From positions 1 through 10,563 of the forward strand of contig CANGMU010000062.1 in the NCBI GenBank assembly GCA_947454665.1: a stretch of 10,563 nt of DNA, in the 5' to 3' direction. Shown one piece after another: positions 9,430 through 10,563 of the stretch. The notes under the pieces were generated by a model that saw only the letters and a program-made list of their open reading frames with translations, was not told the DNA's origin and ran no database searches. A program made the translations under genes and the position numbers. Origin of the DNA: Pseudomonadota bacterium. Its GTDB lineage: Bacteria; Pseudomonadota; Gammaproteobacteria; Steroidobacterales; Steroidobacteraceae. Within the stretch, counting starts at the first letter, position 1, and each line of letters opens with the position of its first letter.

Positions 9430-9458
9430 GCTTTAAACTAACAGTGTTAGTTTAAAGC
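9430..9458. promoter_or_regulatory. Perfect 29-bp palindrome, probable TetR-family operator
   Basis: Half-site GCTTTAAACTAACA (9430-9443) is repeated inverted at 9445-9458 around a single central G, with no mismatch. It fills half of the 60-bp gap between the divergent tetR-like gene and the oxygenase operon. It is AT-rich in an otherwise GC-rich window. TetR-family dimers usually bind such inverted repeats next to their own gene, so control of both directions is the natural reading. No convincing -35/-10 pair can be assigned; the TTTAAA and TTAGTTT runs inside the palindrome may be part of -10 elements. Confidence 0.85.
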
Positions 9459-9480
9459 GCGCAACCGTAGACTCGAGGTT

Positions 9481-10095
9481 ATGAAACGCGTCGGCCCGAA
9501 ACCTGCAGCGCTGTCGCTGAACAGCATCGTCGACGAAGCTGTTCGCCTGCTCGGTGATGAAGGGCTGGAAGGCGTGAGCCTGCGGCGGCTTGCGGCGCGG
9601 TTGGGCGTGCGGGCGCCGTCGCTCTACTGGCACGTCCCCGACAAGTCCACGCTGCTCGCGGCAATGATGGAGCGCATCTTCCGGGCTTGTGTCGAGAGCG
9701 TGCCGTCACGGACCCACTGGCGGGAGTGGATGCAGGAATTCGGCGCCGCCCTATGGCGCACACAAGATGCCACACGCGATTTCGCACCCCTGCTCATCAC
9801 GTCACCGATGGACGATGCGCAGATCACGCGGGTCGAGGCCCTGCTCACGGAGCGTCTGGTCGGTCTCGACATCCCTGTCGAGGATGCGCTTCGCATCCAG
9901 AGCAGCGTGCAGGTGTTGATGACGGGCTGGTTCATTTTTGCCCACACGCAGTTTTCGCCTGCGCTGTCGCTGCGCATGGATTTCCATGCGCGCGCCCTGC
10001 AAGACCTTGAACTGCTGCTGGAGGGCGAGGCCCGCCGACTGTCTCAGCCGCGCCCCTTGCGACGCATCCGCAGGCGATCGCGTTCGGCCGGATAA
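9481..10095 (+). CDS. TetR-family transcriptional regulator (class TetR, YWHV type)
   Basis: The protein is 204 residues. The N-terminal helix-turn-helix covers about residues 12-60. SLRRLAARLGVRAPSLYWHV (33-52) is very close in pattern to the recognition region of the tetracycline repressor itself, followed by DKSTLLAAMMERIF. The rest is a helical ligand-binding and dimerisation domain similar in length to TetR_C domains. The family represses by binding an operator palindrome as a dimer and lets go when a small molecule binds. The 29-bp palindrome directly upstream is the obvious site, predicting autoregulation and control of the divergent oxygenase operon. The ATG is the only workable start (an in-frame stop lies at 9448), but GAGG is only 2 nt before it, so translation may be weak or leaderless. 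The last 16 or so residues are Arg-rich and come from the stretch overlapping the convergent dehydrogenase gene. The ligand is unknown. Confidence 0.92.
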   Translation: MKRVGPKPAALSLNSIVDEAVRLLGDEGLEGVSLRRLAARLGVRAPSLYWHVPDKSTLLAAMMERIFRACVESVPSRTHWREWMQEFGAALWRTQDATRDFAPLLITSPMDDAQITRVEALLTERLVGLDIPVEDALRIQSSVQVLMTGWFIFAHTQFSPALSLRMDFHARALQDLELLLEGEARRLSQPRPLRRIRRRSRSAG

Positions 10096-10563
10096 AGCGG
10101 GTTGCGCAGGTTCGCCACTTCCGAGGCAACGCGATCCGTTGGCGCCTTGTCAGGATCGAAGGACGCCACGATCGCCTCGTGCCGTTCCAGGATCCCAGGT
10201 CCGAACTCACCATGCGAGACGATGAACAATTCGTTGTTGCGGATCGCGCGCAGCACGCGCTGGCCGGCATCGATCGGGTCCATACCCACGAAGCCCATGC
10301 CCGCGGGACGATTGGTCGCCGGCGCCGGCGCCCGGGCACCTTCGGTCTTGGTGCCCGCGAAGGCACCGGTGCGATTCTTGTCGACCTCGCCGATCTTCGT
10401 CGCCACATAGCCCGGACAAAACGCGGAGACGCCGATGCGTTCACCCGTCGCATCGAACTCCGCGCGCAGCGACTCCATGAGTCCCAGCACCGCGAATTTG
10501 GTCATCGTGTAGATGCCCGCACTGCCGTTGGTGACCGGTAACAGGCCGTTCATCGACGACGTC
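10044..10563 (-). CDS. Short-chain dehydrogenase/reductase (SDR), C-terminal part (5' end outside window)
   Basis: The reading frame is open to the right edge, and the residues before the first in-window ATG (TSSMNGLLP) belong to the conserved SDR strand. The ATG at 10551-10553 is therefore internal. The visible part holds the catalytic serine region (TSSMNGL), the active-site YTMTK (Y-x3-K) and AFCPGYVATKI, the classical SDR segment after the active site. Then come a variable loop, an extended tail and the end MRRKGRG. The N-terminal NAD(P) Rossmann motif lies outside the window. The family oxidises alcohols or reduces ketones with NAD(P)(H). The gene converges on the tetR-like gene with a 52-bp overlap of 3' ends. 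Its position beside the oxygenase cluster suggests the same pathway, but it is on the far side of the regulator and could belong to another transcript. The substrate is unknown. Confidence 0.88.
   Translation of the reverse strand, partial: TSSMNGLLPVTNGSAGIYTMTKFAVLGLMESLRAEFDATGERIGVSAFCPGYVATKIGEVDKNRTGAFAGTKTEGARAPAPATNRPAGMGFVGMDPIDAGQRVLRAIRNNELFIVSHGEFGPGILERHEAIVASFDPDKAPTDRVASEVANLRNPLYPAERDRLRMRRKGRG

Overview
The window reads as a GC-rich proteobacterial chromosome. The sigma-70 protein has the gammaproteobacterial end (HPSRSE-LRSFL) and a region 1.1 close to the E. coli one. The long Ala/Lys/Pro-rich N-terminal extension suggests a gammaproteobacterium such as a Nevskiales/Steroidobacterales relative, but a betaproteobacterium is not excluded; this placement is inference. 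Nearly every base is coding, and no gene-free stretch exceeds about 180 bp.

Left half (1-5935): an information-processing block. It opens with the 3' end of dnaG (+) and contains rpoD (+), both members of the classical rpsU-dnaG-rpoD macromolecular synthesis operon. Here they are separated by about 3 kb holding an opposite-strand sensor-kinase-like gene and a same-strand dinB (DNA polymerase IV). The kinase-like protein keeps its GAF-like, PAS and ATPase-like layout, but the phospho-acceptor His, the N-box Asn and the G1 Asp all appear replaced, so it looks like a pseudokinase. rpoD has its own perfect TATAAT box just downstream of dinB and ends in a strong hairpin terminator.

Right half (5961-9480, minus strand): a compact four-gene catabolic or detoxification operon, transcribed right to left. 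It holds two different Rieske non-heme iron oxygenase alpha subunits, a SnoaL/NTF2-like small protein and an NmrA/QOR2-like NAD(P)-binding protein. The first three genes overlap by ATGA, and the fourth has its Shine-Dalgarno on the stop of the third. A TetR-family regulator is divergent from it, and the 60-bp gap holds a perfect 29-bp palindrome that is very likely its operator. A short-chain dehydrogenase, cut by the window edge, converges on the tetR gene with a 52-bp overlap.

The likely logic of the right half is a small-molecule-induced oxygenase pathway in which TetR releases the operator when ligand is present. The substrate cannot be read from the sequence, and no ferredoxin or reductase for the Rieske proteins is present in the window.
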